Shown here: positions 9,281-17,022 of the stretch, one piece after another
Numbering within the stretch: position 1 is the stretch's first letter
Layout of the letters: each line of letters opens with the position of its first letter
From: an uncultured Clostridia bacterium
GTDB taxonomy: Bacteria; Bacillota; Clostridia; Oscillospirales; Acutalibacteraceae
Length of the DNA stretch: 64,000 nt
Direction: 5' to 3'
NCBI GenBank assembly: GCA_944380765.1
Contig: CALWIO010000001.1
Span: 124,001-188,000, forward strand
Notes under the pieces: model-generated
Seen by the model: only the letters and a program-made list of their open reading frames with translations
What the model was told of the DNA's origin: nothing
Databases searched by the model: none
Translations under genes and position numbers: made by a program

Positions 9281-10000
9281 ATGAACATTCATATTTATGA
9301 CAACGCAGAGCAGATAGCCAAGGCTGTGGGCACAATGATTATCAACGCCGTAAACGAAAAGCCGGATATTACGCTGGGCTTCGCAACGGGCGCTTCGCCT
9401 GTTCCCACATACAATTTTCTGTCGAAAGCGTATGAGGACAAAAAGGTGAGCTTTAAGGACATTACCACCTTTAATCTTGACGAGTACTGCGACCTGCCGA
9501 AATCCGACAAAAACAGCTATTACAGCTTTATGCACCAGAATCTTTTTGACCGCATTGATGTCAAAGAGGAAAATGTAAACTTTTTAAACGGCAACGCTGT
9601 TGACGCCGAAGAGGAATGCCGCCGGTATGACGCGCTTATTGACAGCAAGAGAATTGACATTCAGCTTCTCGGCGTGGGCAGAAACGGTCACATAGGATTT
9701 AACGAGCCTGCCAACAAATTTACAAAAGGCTCCTTTAAGGTAAGGCTTACCCAGAGCACCATTGACGCGAACTCCGTTTATTTTGACGAAAACCCCATGC
9801 CGCGCTACGCACTGACAATGGGTACGGTTTCGATTATGAAGTCAAAGCAGATAATAATGATTGCTACGGGCAAATCAAAGCAGGACGCGATTTACGGAAT
9901 GGTACACGGCGATATTACGCCTTCCTGCCCAGCCTCGGTTTTGCAGCTTCACCCCGATGTGCATATATTCCTTGACAGGGAAGCCGCCCAAAGACTTTAA
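9281..10000 (+). CDS. nagB: Glucosamine-6-phosphate deaminase
   Basis: A 239-residue cytosolic enzyme converting glucosamine 6-phosphate to fructose 6-phosphate and ammonia. The ATGASP phosphate loop is near 36, the catalytic aspartate is in FNLDEYC (D67), and the GVGRNGHIGFNEP motif starts at 131 (H137, E142). The Asn at 135, where E. coli has Asp, is normal for Firmicutes. Length matches the short Bacillus-type NagB. It is cotranscribed with the upstream GH38 gene (AGAGGTG site, 25-bp gap) and ends at a clear terminator. It would also take the product of the nanAKE pathway once NagA has acted; nagA is not in the window. Confidence 0.95.
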   Translation: MNIHIYDNAEQIAKAVGTMIINAVNEKPDITLGFATGASPVPTYNFLSKAYEDKKVSFKDITTFNLDEYCDLPKSDKNSYYSFMHQNLFDRIDVKEENVNFLNGNAVDAEEECRRYDALIDSKRIDIQLLGVGRNGHIGFNEPANKFTKGSFKVRLTQSTIDANSVYFDENPMPRYALTMGTVSIMKSKQIIMIATGKSKQDAIYGMVHGDITPSCPASVLQLHPDVHIFLDREAAQRL

Positions 10001-10011
10001 TCTTACATATA

Positions 10012-10042
10012 AAAGCCGCCTTAATTTAAAGGCGGTTTTTTT
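10012..10042 (+). terminator. Terminator after nagB
   Basis: Arms CCGCCTT and AAGGCGG around a short AT loop, followed by seven Ts on the plus strand. Confidence 0.9.
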
Positions 10043-10088
10043 GCGCTTGATTTTAGTTATGCTTATTTTCGCGCCGGGAAAGCGTGAC

Positions 10089-10180
10089 GCTTTGCTTTGA
10101 ATTTCAGTCAGGCGTCAAAAGGCAAGTACGCCGTCGGAAACAATGAATAAACCTTGAAGTACGGCAGAGCAAAGCAAAGC
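10089..10180. repeat. Long-range inverted repeat in the gene-free interval
   Basis: Eleven-base arms GCTTTGCTTTG (10089-10099) and CAAAGCAAAGC (10170-10180) are separated by 70 bp. Nothing coding is evident between 10043 and 10219. The repeat lies just beyond the terminator of the proposed large RNA; its role is unknown. Confidence 0.4.
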
Positions 10181-10219
10181 CGCAAAACGAGGGCAAAAAG
10201 CTAAAAACTCAGTCAGAGG

Positions 10220-10255
10220 AAAAAAACAAGCCGTGTGAAAAATTTTCACACGGCT
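10220..10255 (-). terminator. Strong terminator of the candidate large RNA
   Basis: A perfect 27-bp palindrome (10229-10255, 13-bp arms) is followed on the minus strand by TG and seven Ts. On the plus strand no T-run follows, so it acts for the minus strand only. No protein gene reads into it. Confidence 0.8.
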
Positions 10256-10795
10256 CTTATATATTAAATTTGTCGCGCTGTTTGCGAATAGTGTTTTTGC
10301 TTTATATATGCACGCCGAAAACCGATTTTTAACCGATTTTATTTTTCCCGTCCGCCGAATATTTTACCGGTAATTAAACTTTATTTAATTACCGCCGATA
10401 CATAAGCTCCGTTTTACATTCGTTTTCGCGGTTTTTAACCTAATACTTACTATCGGTAACGGTACTTTGCAGGTCATTTGTTTCCGAAAGGCTTTGGCTT
10501 TTGCCTGAGCCTGCGAAACGATCTGTTATTTACCTGCGCCGATTCAATATCACTTAATTTCAAGCCTTTTCAAAGTTAAAATGCTGCGCCTTTGGACTTC
10601 ACATTCAAACTTTGTCTGCCGAAGGGATTTCCTGCCGGCAAAGGGCTTTACCGCGGGTTTTGCGGTGGGTTTTCGCGGCGGCTTTTACAGCGCTGCGGGA
10701 GTTCAAAGCATCAGGTTTTTGCTTTTTTGGGTATTTGCCTTTTAAGGTTTTACATTAAAATTTTTATTTTAAGGATTATCCTTTTGTTTTTGCCT

Positions 10796-10933
10796 TTTCG
10801 CTTCTTTTCGGTTTTCACCTTCCGCCACTGTCATTGGGCTTTAACGAAACTCAGCTATGGACTTTCGCCCTTTCGCTTCTTTTCGGAATTTTCGCCTTTG
10901 CGGCACTGACGGCGGTTTTGACGAAACTCTGCT
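10796..10933 (-). repeat. Duplicated ~62-nt module inside the candidate RNA
   Basis: Two copies at 10796-10856 and 10871-10933 (period about 75) share a perfect 16-mer at one end and ACGAAACTC(A/T)GCT at the other, with substitutions and a 2-base indel between. The spared ends and diverged middle are what one expects of a repeated structural domain, though simple duplication also fits. Confidence 0.6.
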
Positions 10934-11305
10934 TTTTGGATTTTCCTTAATAAAGAGTTTGCCTTAAAACGGTTTTTGTTCGTACAATGCTTTGTCCGCC
11001 CGGAGCTTCAAAATTTTGCCTTTTTCGGCTTAACGGTTTTATTTGCTTTACTGAACCCGCCTTAACAGGAACCGGGTTTGATTACCGCCTTGAACGCCGA
11101 AGGCTAAACTTTTCAGCTCAAAGGTCCTCAATAATTTTTTTCACCGTGACTGTACATTGGAATCAGTCCTTTCAAGAAAAACAGAAAGCGCACAAACCGA
11201 CACACCTTATGCCGTTTACGCGCTTAAAATCAATTTGGCTTTTCTGAACAGTTTGCCGAATGAATTATCACGCATACGGTCAACCTATTTCTTTTTTGCA
11301 ACTTC

Positions 11306-11334
11306 AATATATCATATTGTTAAACATTTGTCAA
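11306..11334 (-). promoter_or_regulatory. Strong sigma-A promoter driving the candidate RNA
   Basis: Consensus -35 TTGACA (11334-11329), exactly 17 bp, then TATATT (11311-11306). Expected transcript start is near 11299. It is among the best promoter matches in the window, yet no gene lies downstream. Confidence 0.7.
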
Positions 11335-11406
11335 GCGTTTTTTTCAAAAAATTTTGATAAAAACAAAAAATTTTATTAAAATGTTACAAAGCGCCCGAAA
11401 TTTACG

Positions 11407-11437
11407 AAAAAACCGAACAGCAAAATACTGTTCGGTT
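11407..11437 (-). terminator. Terminator of the small membrane-protein gene
   Basis: Ten-base arms AACCGAACAG and CTGTTCGGTT (11411-11420, 11428-11437) with a 7-base loop; the minus strand continues into six Ts. It separates this gene from the RNA promoter downstream. Confidence 0.85.
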
Positions 11438-11492
11438 AATATTACGGGTAATTTTGTTTAAATATTCCTTTACTACTTAATTTTTATTTTTC

Positions 11493-11801
11493 TTAGGCGG
11501 AAATTTCGTCCTCTATCGAGTGAATTTCGTCCTTATACTCTTCCCCCGCTTCACCGGTTACCACAAACTGGTCCAGAGGCAGGCTGATGAAAATTTTTTC
11601 ACCGTCCTTATAGTTGTACGGATGACCGTCCTCGTCCATATAATACTCCACAACGGTGCCGTCGCTGTAAGTATAAGTATAAAGCTCGCCGTCGTTTCTG
11701 AACCATTGAGGGCGCAGAAAAACAAGCGCGGCGATTACTGCCGCAACAACAATTACCGCGGCAACTGCCGAAAATATAGCTATTTTCTTTTTAGATTTCA
11801 T
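11493..11801 (-). CDS. Small single-helix membrane protein of unknown function
   Basis: A 102-residue protein: basic N-terminus (MKSKKKIAIF), one transmembrane helix at about residues 7-29, then an acidic, tyrosine-rich extracytoplasmic tail that includes a YTYSDGTVVEYY stretch and ends EDEISA. An upstream GTG in frame (11810) is less likely, because the AAAGGAG site at proper spacing points to the ATG at 11801. It has its own promoter (11877-11904) and terminator, so it is a monocistronic gene. I do not recognise the family. It sits directly upstream of the candidate large RNA on the same strand, but the two are separate transcription units. Confidence 0.75.
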   Translation of the reverse strand: MKSKKKIAIFSAVAAVIVVAAVIAALVFLRPQWFRNDGELYTYTYSDGTVVEYYMDEDGHPYNYKDGEKIFISLPLDQFVVTGEAGEEYKDEIHSIEDEISA

Positions 11802-11876
11802 AAATACCACTCCTTTACAAACAATCCTTTTTATAGCCTTAACCGCAAGAAGCTTATATTATTCTCCTGCATTTTC

Positions 11877-11904
11877 AGTATAGCATATTTTAAAAAAAAC
11901 GCAA
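11877..11904 (-). promoter_or_regulatory. Promoter of the small membrane-protein gene
   Basis: TTGCGT (11904-11899), 16 bp, TATACT (11882-11877), about 75 bp upstream of the start codon. Confidence 0.5.
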
Positions 11905-11940
11905 ATATTTTCTTTCGCTCCCGGATTTCGGCGGCGCCAT

Positions 11941-11968
11941 AAAAACGGGCGCCCCTGAGGGCGCCCGT
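11941..11968 (-). terminator. Terminator of the mutase-GH38 operon
   Basis: Ten-base arms ACGGGCGCCC and GGGCGCCCGT with a CTGA loop; five Ts follow on the minus strand, 20 bp past the GH38 stop codon. Confidence 0.9.
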
Positions 11969-11987
11969 CTGATTTTGATACAGCAAA

Positions 11988-14927
11988 TCAGTCTGCCGGT
12001 ATTCCGATTGTGAGTATCTCAAAGGGCGAATACTCCAAGGTTTCGCTCTCGCCTGTCACATCTTCCAGCATATTCAGGATTTTTACCTTGCCGCCGAGTT
12101 TTATACTGCCGCGTTTTCCGTCCTGCTCGCTTAAACGGATAACAATCATACTGCCGTCCTCGGACATTTTCATTGTCTGCATATAAAGCTCGCCGAAGGA
12201 ATTTTCGCAGGTTAAATCCGCTTTGCAAAGGGGAACATTGTACTCAAAGGCTATATTGTTTATTTCTGCGGAAACAAAGTCGCCCTTGTGCGGCATTATC
12301 ATATACGCGAACTCATGATGCCCCAAATCGCTTGTGACATCAGGGCGTATGGTGGCGCGCAGAAGGCTTAAACTCATTTTGTTTTCTTCAAGGCTCACGC
12401 CGTATTTGCAGTCGTTTATGAGAGCTATGCCGCCGTCGGTTTCAGCCATATCGCACCATTTATGATGGCAGACCTCAAAGCGAGCCTGCTGCCACGAGGT
12501 ATTGCGGTGAGTTTCGCGCTCGATAAATCCGGCGCTTGTGTCGCAAACGGCCTTTCTTGTAAGCACATTGCAGTCAAACTCCGCTTTCGCGAGCACATGC
12601 TTTTCGTTCCAGTCCACAATGTTTTCCACTTCAATACCCCTTGACTGGCGGAAAACATGAATAATTCTTTTCCATGTGCTTTTTTCCGTTCCGAGTACCA
12701 CCTCAAAAGAGGCTACCTCGGAATTTTTTTCCACGGTTTTAAGCGGAGAGATTATTTTTACCTCAACCTCTCTGTCCTTATAATTGGGCAAAATGTCCCA
12801 CGCGTCATAAACGCCGGGGTTATCCTTATAAAGTTTGAGCTTATTGAATTCTCCTTTTGTCCACTCGCGGTCAAGCTCGCGGTCATAAAGGCTCTCTATG
12901 CTGCCGTCATAGTTAAATTTTATCTTATAGAAAGGCGTTGTAACCACATCGGCAATCTCGCACCAGTCGCCGGCAAAGGTACGCCACGAAATCTCGGCGC
13001 TTGACAGAGCGGGAATGTTGGGTATTACCCAGTTGCCCCTTTTGCCGAAGCGCAGGCTTTTTCCGTTTTCGTCCTCAATAAATGTCAGGTGAGAACGGGT
13101 GAAATTGAGCGAATTGAAATATTTTTCGCCCGTACCGATAATTTTGTCAAGCCGGCGGTCTACTTCCTCATAATCCGCCATGGCGTCACGGTAAACGGGA
13201 GTTATATGGCTTCCCGGCAGAATATCGTGAAACTGATTGAGAAGCAGTTTTTTATAGCAGTCCCTTATCTCCTCATAGGGATATTCCGCGCCCTTTAAGT
13301 GCCTGAGCGTAGAGATAATCTCCGCTTCGCGCAGCTTAAATTCAAGGCGCCGGTTATACTTTTTCATCTCGCACTTTGTGGTAAAGGTGCCGCGGTGCAT
13401 TTCAAGGTACAGCTCGCCGTCCCATTTTTGCAGCGAGGCGTTGTCCTTTAAGTTCTTTTCAAGGAACCCGGCTCCGCTCGTATGCTCGGTTTTCGGCATT
13501 ATTGAGAGCTTTTCAAAGCGTCTCATCATTTCGAGCATTTCCTCGGTACAGCCGCTGCCGCCGTCTCCGTAGCCGAACATTGACAGAGTCTGGCCGCCGG
13601 TGTTTTTATCCTGATACGCCTCCCAGTTTTCCTGAATCTGGCTGGGCATATTCCATGTTATGAAATGAGTGGGGGGAACGCAGGCGAGCACCTCGGAGCC
13701 GTCTATTCCGCGCCATATAAAGTTATTGTGCGGAAAACGGTTGGTATCGTTCCATGTGCTCATTTTGTTGGATACAAAGTAATCAACGCCGCTCTTTTTT
13801 AATATCTGCGGCAAAATCCAGCTGTTGCCGAAAACATCGGGCAGCCAGCAGTTATTGACGGTTATGCCGAATTTGCGCCTGAAATAGTGCTGACCGTACA
13901 GGCACTGCCTTATAAGGCTTTCCGCCGAGGGAATATTGCAGTCCGGCTCCACATACATAGCGCCTACCGGCTCAAATCTGCCCTCGGCAATCCTGAGTTT
14001 AAGCTCGGCAAAAACCTCCGGGTAGTACTTTTCAAGGGTTTCGTAGGTATATGCCTGGGTATGGGTATATTTAAACTCGGGGTAGCGGTCCATAAGCCTT
14101 AACTGAATAAGCACCGTGCGCAGGTTTTTCTGCACCGTATGAATCCGCCGCCAGTAATACGCCAAGTCAAGATGAGAATGAGCCACAAGCGCCACATCGC
14201 CGCTGCCTTTGTAATCGGTATTGGCGTAAATCACATCGTCCACATATTTTTTTGTCGCCGCTGCATCCTCGTTTGTTACATTGTCAAAGTCGATTAAATT
14301 AAGTGCCCTGTCAAGCTCCCTGTTTAAAAAGGCGCGGTAGTCCTCGTTAAAGAGGTCGCTTTTGGCGATATCCAGCAAAAGCTCAATATCATAAACCAAG
14401 TCGAGCACCGTATGATTTATCACGGCAAGGTACGCTCCCTCAAAAATCTGACGGCAGCCTCTTACGGAAAGGGACTCGGGGTTGCGCTCGTCATCGGGTT
14501 TTGAGCGGTTATAGCCCTCCATTTCAAAATGCAGCACGCTCTCGTCGCCGATATAGGGAGTCAGCAGTATTCTGTCGCGGTTGGGATCAACACCGCCTAC
14601 ATACACGCCGTTTACCTTGACGATTATTTCCGCCGCGGTTTTAAGCGAAAACCAAAGTTCTTTTCCTTTGAGCTTTTCGGGTATTACCACATCGGCCTCA
14701 AAAAATGCCGTGCCGTCGGGAGTAAAGTACATATCCCCCCTCTTTAACGGCTGCCAGCCCTCGGGATAGTACTCGTATTCCATTTCGGCAGTCTGGCGGG
14801 CGTTCCTTACCCTTATATTTTCTATTTCAAATTTTTCGCCGTATATGTATCTTTTAAGCCAGCCGAAGCGTAAATCTGTCCACTCCTCGGGGCGCATACT
14901 TCTTCTTACTACCTTTATGTGTGCCAT
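11988..14927 (-). CDS. GH38 alpha-mannosidase with N-terminal jelly-roll domain
   Basis: A 979-residue cytosolic alpha-mannosidase, unlike the paralogue at 6085-9255 in having a 240-residue N-terminal beta domain. The zinc-binding string HSHLD is at 250-254, the nucleophile aspartate is D364 in WLPDVFGNSW, and the conserved NQFHDILPGSH motif is near 580. A long C-terminal beta domain follows. The architecture matches bacterial mannosidases that cleave short mannosides after import. No signal peptide is present. It is the third gene of an operon after a phosphohexomutase and a NifU-like gene (20-bp gap), with a terminator behind it. Two differing GH38 enzymes within 10 kb suggest division of labour on host N-glycan fragments (inference). 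Confidence 0.92.
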   Translation of the reverse strand: MAHIKVVRRSMRPEEWTDLRFGWLKRYIYGEKFEIENIRVRNARQTAEMEYEYYPEGWQPLKRGDMYFTPDGTAFFEADVVIPEKLKGKELWFSLKTAAEIIVKVNGVYVGGVDPNRDRILLTPYIGDESVLHFEMEGYNRSKPDDERNPESLSVRGCRQIFEGAYLAVINHTVLDLVYDIELLLDIAKSDLFNEDYRAFLNRELDRALNLIDFDNVTNEDAAATKKYVDDVIYANTDYKGSGDVALVAHSHLDLAYYWRRIHTVQKNLRTVLIQLRLMDRYPEFKYTHTQAYTYETLEKYYPEVFAELKLRIAEGRFEPVGAMYVEPDCNIPSAESLIRQCLYGQHYFRRKFGITVNNCWLPDVFGNSWILPQILKKSGVDYFVSNKMSTWNDTNRFPHNNFIWRGIDGSEVLACVPPTHFITWNMPSQIQENWEAYQDKNTGGQTLSMFGYGDGGSGCTEEMLEMMRRFEKLSIMPKTEHTSGAGFLEKNLKDNASLQKWDGELYLEMHRGTFTTKCEMKKYNRRLEFKLREAEIISTLRHLKGAEYPYEEIRDCYKKLLLNQFHDILPGSHITPVYRDAMADYEEVDRRLDKIIGTGEKYFNSLNFTRSHLTFIEDENGKSLRFGKRGNWVIPNIPALSSAEISWRTFAGDWCEIADVVTTPFYKIKFNYDGSIESLYDRELDREWTKGEFNKLKLYKDNPGVYDAWDILPNYKDREVEVKIISPLKTVEKNSEVASFEVVLGTEKSTWKRIIHVFRQSRGIEVENIVDWNEKHVLAKAEFDCNVLTRKAVCDTSAGFIERETHRNTSWQQARFEVCHHKWCDMAETDGGIALINDCKYGVSLEENKMSLSLLRATIRPDVTSDLGHHEFAYMIMPHKGDFVSAEINNIAFEYNVPLCKADLTCENSFGELYMQTMKMSEDGSMIVIRLSEQDGKRGSIKLGGKVKILNMLEDVTGESETLEYSPFEILTIGIPAD

Positions 14928-14946
14928 TTTATTCCCTCCTGCGCGC

Positions 14947-15180
14947 TTATTTGTCCCAGAAATAGGGCTTTTTCCGTATAGCCTTAACGCTTATTTCCAC
15001 GCCTAAATCCCGCTTTATCTCATAAGCTATCCAGTCAAGACAGCGCTCAACTATCAGGCATTTTGAACACTCGCCCTGCAAAAGCACGGTCAGTACCGAA
15101 TTTTCATAAGACACATAATCTATCTCTCCGCCGTCGCCTTGCAGCTTGGGTTTAATAACGGTATTTATATAATTTTCCAT
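14947..15180 (-). CDS. NifU C-terminal-domain-like small protein
   Basis: A 77-residue protein resembling the Fe-S carrier domain of NifU/Nfu: it starts with the expected helix and GDGGEIDYV strand and carries a CxxC pair (C38, C41) in GECSKC. In typical members CxxC is followed by a small-residue and proline-rich turn; here a third cysteine (C47) follows instead, and the C-terminus is rich in basic residues (IRKKPYFWDK). It begins 2 bp after the mutase stop codon, so it is cotranscribed. Its place between a sugar mutase and a mannosidase is unexpected, and its role there is unknown. Metal or cluster binding is inference from the CxxC. Confidence 0.7.
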   Translation of the reverse strand: MENYINTVIKPKLQGDGGEIDYVSYENSVLTVLLQGECSKCLIVERCLDWIAYEIKRDLGVEISVKAIRKKPYFWDK

Positions 15181-15182
15181 TT

Positions 15183-16823
15183 TTACGCCTCCGTTTCCTT
15201 TGCAAGCACCGCCCTGAATCCGCTGAGCTTTTCACTCGCCTGCTCCTTGTTTTCACCGCGCACGGAATAATAGGCTTTCAGCTTCGGCTCGGTGCCTGAC
15301 GGCCGTACCGCTACAAAGCTGCCGTCGTCGAATATGTATTTTAGCACATTTTCCGCCGGCAGGCCGTCAATGCCCTTTGAATAGTCAAGCACCTTTACAT
15401 TCCCCTCAAAAAGGCTTCCGCCCGCCGCGCGCATTTTTGCCATACAGGCTTTAATCTTTTCGGCTCCGTCCTTGCCCTTTAACACGAAGGTATCAAGGCA
15501 GTCAAGATAATACCCGTACTCAGCGTACAGCCTTTCGAGAGCGTCAATGAGCGTTTCGCCGCGGTTCTTGTAATACGCCGCCATTTCGCAGATAAGCATT
15601 GAAGCCACTACCGCGTCCTTGTCACGCGCGTGAGTGCCGACAAGATAGCCGTAGGACTCCTCATATCCCATTACAAATTCCTTTTCTTTGCTTTCCTCAT
15701 ATTCTCCGATTTTATCGCCTATATATTTAAAGCCGGTCAGGGTGTTTTCCACATTAAGTCCGCGGCTCTGCGCTATCTTTGCGCCCAATTCGCCGGTAAC
15801 TATTGTCTTTACAAGCGTTGAACGGCTGTTAAGGCAACCGGCTTTACAGCTGAGAACGAAATCCGCGAGCAGAGCGCCCAACTGATTACCTGTTACAAGA
15901 GTATATACGCCGCCGTGAAGCACTGCCGCGCCGACTCTGTCGCAGTCGGGGTCCGTTCCCAGAACTATATCCGCCTTTTCCTTTTCGGCTTTTAATATTC
16001 CCAGAGTCAGGGCGTCCTTTTCCTCCGGATTGGGTGAGCGCACCGTACTGAAATTGCCGTCGGGCGCAAGCTGTTCCTCCACGGGCGACACATTCATGCC
16101 TTCAAGTATTCTCCTTACGGGAATACTACCCGTGCCGTGAAGCGGTGTATAGACAATTTTAAGGTCGGATTTTTCACGGTACAGCGACTGCTTTTTTACT
16201 TCCTTCAAAAAGGCGTTCAGCACCTCTTCGCCTATTATCTCCGCTTTTTTCCCGGACACGGCTTTTAAGAAAGGTTCGGAATCTATGTTTTTAAGGTCTG
16301 TTACCCTGCCCACATATTTTATTACCTCTCCGGCCTTTGCGGGAACAAGCTGGCAGCCCTTTTCATCATATATTTTATAGCCGTTATACTCCTTGGGATT
16401 GTGGCTGGCGGTTATGACGATTCCGCCGTCGGCACCGAGAAATCTTACGGCAAAAGAAAGCACGGGAGTCGGCATTACGCTGTCAAAAATATATGTCTTT
16501 ATGCCGTTCGCGCAGAGCACTCCGGCGGCCGCGCGCGCAAATTCAAGGGAATTGTTGCGGGTGTCATAGGCTATTGCCACGCTTAAATCGCCGCCGCGCA
16601 CGGCTTTGAGGTAATCGGCGTAGCCTTTTGTGGCTTTGGCGACAGTATATATGTTCATACGGTTAGGTCCGGCTCCCATTATTCCCCTTAAACCGCCCGT
16701 TCCGAATTCAAGGTCTTTATAAAATCTGTCCTCAATTTCCTTTTCGTCGGTTATTGCTTCAAGCTCCGCTTTTACGGACTCGGAAAAGCCGCACCAATAG
16801 TCAAACTGCTCTTTATAAATCAT
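15183..16823 (-). CDS. Phosphohexomutase (phosphoglucomutase/phosphomannomutase family)
   Basis: A 546-residue alpha-D-phosphohexomutase. The phosphoserine loop is TASHNPKEYNGYK (S140), the metal loop GTDPDCDRVG lies near 290, the sugar-binding GYEESYG is near 390, and the C-terminal phosphate site is RPSGTEPKLKAYY. The start is ATG 16823, behind an AAAGGAG site; a longer frame upstream lacks a ribosome site. It is the first gene of the operon with the NifU-like protein and a GH38 mannosidase. That neighbourhood favours mannose or glucose 1-/6-phosphate interconversion, but the two specificities cannot be told apart by eye. Confidence 0.9.
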   Translation of the reverse strand: MIYKEQFDYWCGFSESVKAELEAITDEKEIEDRFYKDLEFGTGGLRGIMGAGPNRMNIYTVAKATKGYADYLKAVRGGDLSVAIAYDTRNNSLEFARAAAGVLCANGIKTYIFDSVMPTPVLSFAVRFLGADGGIVITASHNPKEYNGYKIYDEKGCQLVPAKAGEVIKYVGRVTDLKNIDSEPFLKAVSGKKAEIIGEEVLNAFLKEVKKQSLYREKSDLKIVYTPLHGTGSIPVRRILEGMNVSPVEEQLAPDGNFSTVRSPNPEEKDALTLGILKAEKEKADIVLGTDPDCDRVGAAVLHGGVYTLVTGNQLGALLADFVLSCKAGCLNSRSTLVKTIVTGELGAKIAQSRGLNVENTLTGFKYIGDKIGEYEESKEKEFVMGYEESYGYLVGTHARDKDAVVASMLICEMAAYYKNRGETLIDALERLYAEYGYYLDCLDTFVLKGKDGAEKIKACMAKMRAAGGSLFEGNVKVLDYSKGIDGLPAENVLKYIFDDGSFVAVRPSGTEPKLKAYYSVRGENKEQASEKLSGFRAVLAKETEA

Positions 16824-16850
16824 ATTTTCCGCTCCTTTGCCGTTTTTAAT

Positions 16851-16880
16851 ATGATACAACAATTTTATTTTAATTGTCAA
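16851..16880 (-). promoter_or_regulatory. Promoter of the phosphohexomutase operon
   Basis: Consensus -35 TTGACA (16880-16875), an 18-bp spacer, and TATCAT (16856-16851), 28 bp before the start codon. Confidence 0.55.
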
Positions 16881-16980
16881 TTCAAACCGTCTCGCAAAAG
16901 CAAAATATTTACTTATAGAATGTGCATAAAAATACCGTATCTATTTATATATATTGACTATATATTTTGAGCCCGCCAGT

Positions 16981-16989
16981 TGATATAAT
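16981..16989 (+). promoter_or_regulatory. Extended -10 promoter of the GH36 gene
   Basis: TGATATAAT is an extended -10 match, 33 bp before the GH36 start; no good -35 is seen at standard spacing. It is divergent from the mutase promoter. Confidence 0.45.
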
Positions 16990-17022
16990 AAATTTGTATA
17001 TATATATGCAAGGAGCGTACTT

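Larger units (their letters stand above)
10220..11299 (-). ncRNA. Candidate large structured non-coding RNA (~1.08 kb), family not recognised
   Basis: A near-consensus promoter (TTGACA, 17 bp, TATATT) at 11306-11334 and a perfect-palindrome terminator at 10220-10255 bound about 1080 bases with stops in every frame. The minus strand is A-rich with G- and C-containing islands, typical of structured RNA helices joined by A-rich linkers. Helices visible by eye include a 10-bp pair 11214-11223/11188-11197 (two G-U), a 10-bp perfect hairpin 10369-10378/10384-10393, a 6-bp AACCCG/CGGGTT hairpin near 11046-11070, and an interrupted CTTTGCCG...CGGCagaCAAAG stem near 10611-10645. A module of about 62 nt is present twice (10796-10856, 10871-10933). 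I could not match it to RNase P, tmRNA, 6S, SRP or group II introns. A ROOL-, GOLLD- or OLE-like RNA cannot be excluded without covariance-model search. A decayed gene is the main alternative. Confidence 0.55.

Noticed and set aside
10223..10260. Resemblance of the palindrome to group II intron domain V
   Set aside because: Domain V needs a GNRA-type loop, a 2-nt bulge and nearby domain VI; this palindrome is perfect and is followed by a T-run, so it is a terminator.
10592..11357. Plus-strand frames of 66 to 105 codons in the gene-free interval
   Set aside because: Their products are low-complexity (Phe, Leu and Arg rich), reflecting pyrimidine-rich sequence; none has a ribosome site. They are antisense to the candidate RNA.
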